Shown here piece after piece: positions 14,084-14,249 of a stretch of 14,249 bases of DNA. The stretch spans positions 1 to 14,249 of the forward strand of contig JAUWOO010000032.1 of NCBI GenBank assembly GCA_030612095.1, given 5' to 3'. Numbering within the stretch: the first letter of the stretch is position 1; every line of letters begins with the position of its first letter. The notes below the pieces were generated by a model, which was given only the letters and a program-made list of their open reading frames with translations, did not search any database and was not told the origin of the DNA. Source of the DNA: Thermoplasmatota archaeon (lineage in GTDB: Archaea; Thermoplasmatota; E2; DHVEG-1). The translations under genes were made by a program, and so were the position numbers.

Positions 14084-14137
14084 TACTAGAGTACCTTACA
14101 TAATTAGAGTACTTATATATACTAGAGTACTTATAAT
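14084..14137 (+). repeat. Three 18-bp phased direct repeats, candidate operator array
   Basis: AGAGTAC occurs at 14088, 14106 and 14124, exactly 18 bp apart. The units are TACTAGAGTACCTTACAT, AATTAGAGTACTTATATA and TACTAGAGTACTTATAAT. A weaker GTAC-containing relative lies just upstream at 14075, and ACTAGGTAC occurs at 13981-13989. The array surrounds the TATA-like stretch of the downstream gene, so a bound regulator would control access to the promoter. Confidence 0.7.
14113..14121 (+). promoter_or_regulatory. TATA box of the right-edge membrane protein gene
   Basis: TTATATATA lies between the second and third AGAGTAC units. The predicted start is near 14143, about 36 nt before the ATG. 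A GGGGG run at 14163-14167 is the likely ribosome binding site. A second TATA-like sequence at 14060-14066 would place the start inside the repeat array. Confidence 0.5.
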
Positions 14138-14178
14138 AATTAATTATAATAGTATGATACACGGGGGATAGAAACAGA

Positions 14179-14249
14179 ATGAGGAAAAACGATAAATTAA
14201 TAGTGATAATAGGTGTTGTAATACTTCTTATTTCTTCAATTGGTATTTT
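14179..14249 (+). CDS. N-terminal fragment of a membrane or exported protein (3' end outside window)
   Basis: The ATG follows GGGGG by 11 nt and opens a frame to the window edge, giving 23 complete codons. The protein starts MRKNDKLIVIIGVVILLISS, a basic N terminus followed at once by a strongly hydrophobic stretch. That is a signal sequence or first membrane helix. The rest is missing, so no family can be given. It is divergent from pfdB across a 274-nt control region and has the repeat array as its probable regulatory site. Confidence 0.65.
   Translation, partial: MRKNDKLIVIIGVVILLISSIGI

Noticed and set aside
14066..14137. CRISPR-like array, because of the regular spacing
   Set aside because: The units are only 18 bp in total with a 7-bp identical core, there are no unique spacers of typical size, and no cas gene is nearby.

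Overview
The window looks like a low-GC euryarchaeal chromosome segment, most plausibly from an uncultured Thermoplasmata-like lineage. The domain assignment is firm: it carries Mre11-Rad50 with a zinc hook, prefoldin beta, ribosomal protein S17e, the archaea-only riboflavin synthase RibC and FAD synthetase RibL, AT-rich TATA boxes at archaeal spacing, and GGAGGTGA-type ribosome binding sites. The finer placement is an inference from gene content and base composition only.

Layout. 1-417 is the repetitive acidic 3' end of an unidentified gene. 487-2349 encodes a secreted, membrane-tethered Ntn-hydrolase (peptidase C69-like). A co-oriented run follows at 2415-7043: a CoA-disulfide-reductase-like flavoenzyme, mre11 starting 1 nt after it, and an unusually short rad50 overlapping mre11. 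Tail to tail with rad50 lies a gene for a long coiled-coil protein (7070-8050, minus). Divergent from that, across a 177-bp control region with an inverted repeat and an RBS hairpin, is a three-gene operon (8228-9822) matching the euryarchaeal GTPase/DUF2073/zinc-ribbon set called OapABC or ArvABC. In haloarchaea this set has been linked to extracellular vesicle formation.

The arv operon meets a minus-strand operon head-on at a hairpin covering both stop codons. Read in its own direction from 12153 to 9838, that operon is rps17e, ribB, ribL, ribC, ribH. RibB supplies the four-carbon unit, RibH makes lumazine, RibC makes riboflavin and RibL adenylates FMN to FAD; no riboflavin kinase is in the window. 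rps17e has been easy to miss because its only family-consistent start is a CTG codon. Divergent from it is uppS (12348-13184), a cis-prenyltransferase for the polyprenyl lipid carrier. The last minus-strand pair is prefoldin beta and a two-helix membrane protein.

The right end (13905-14178) is a non-coding control region with three AGAGTAC repeats spaced exactly 18 bp apart around a TATA box, upstream of a truncated membrane protein gene. The same GAGTACTT core occurs in the arv promoter region. No tRNA, rRNA, CRISPR array, insertion sequence or integrase was seen. No gene-free stretch exceeds 300 bases; the longest are 13905-14178 and 12154-12347.
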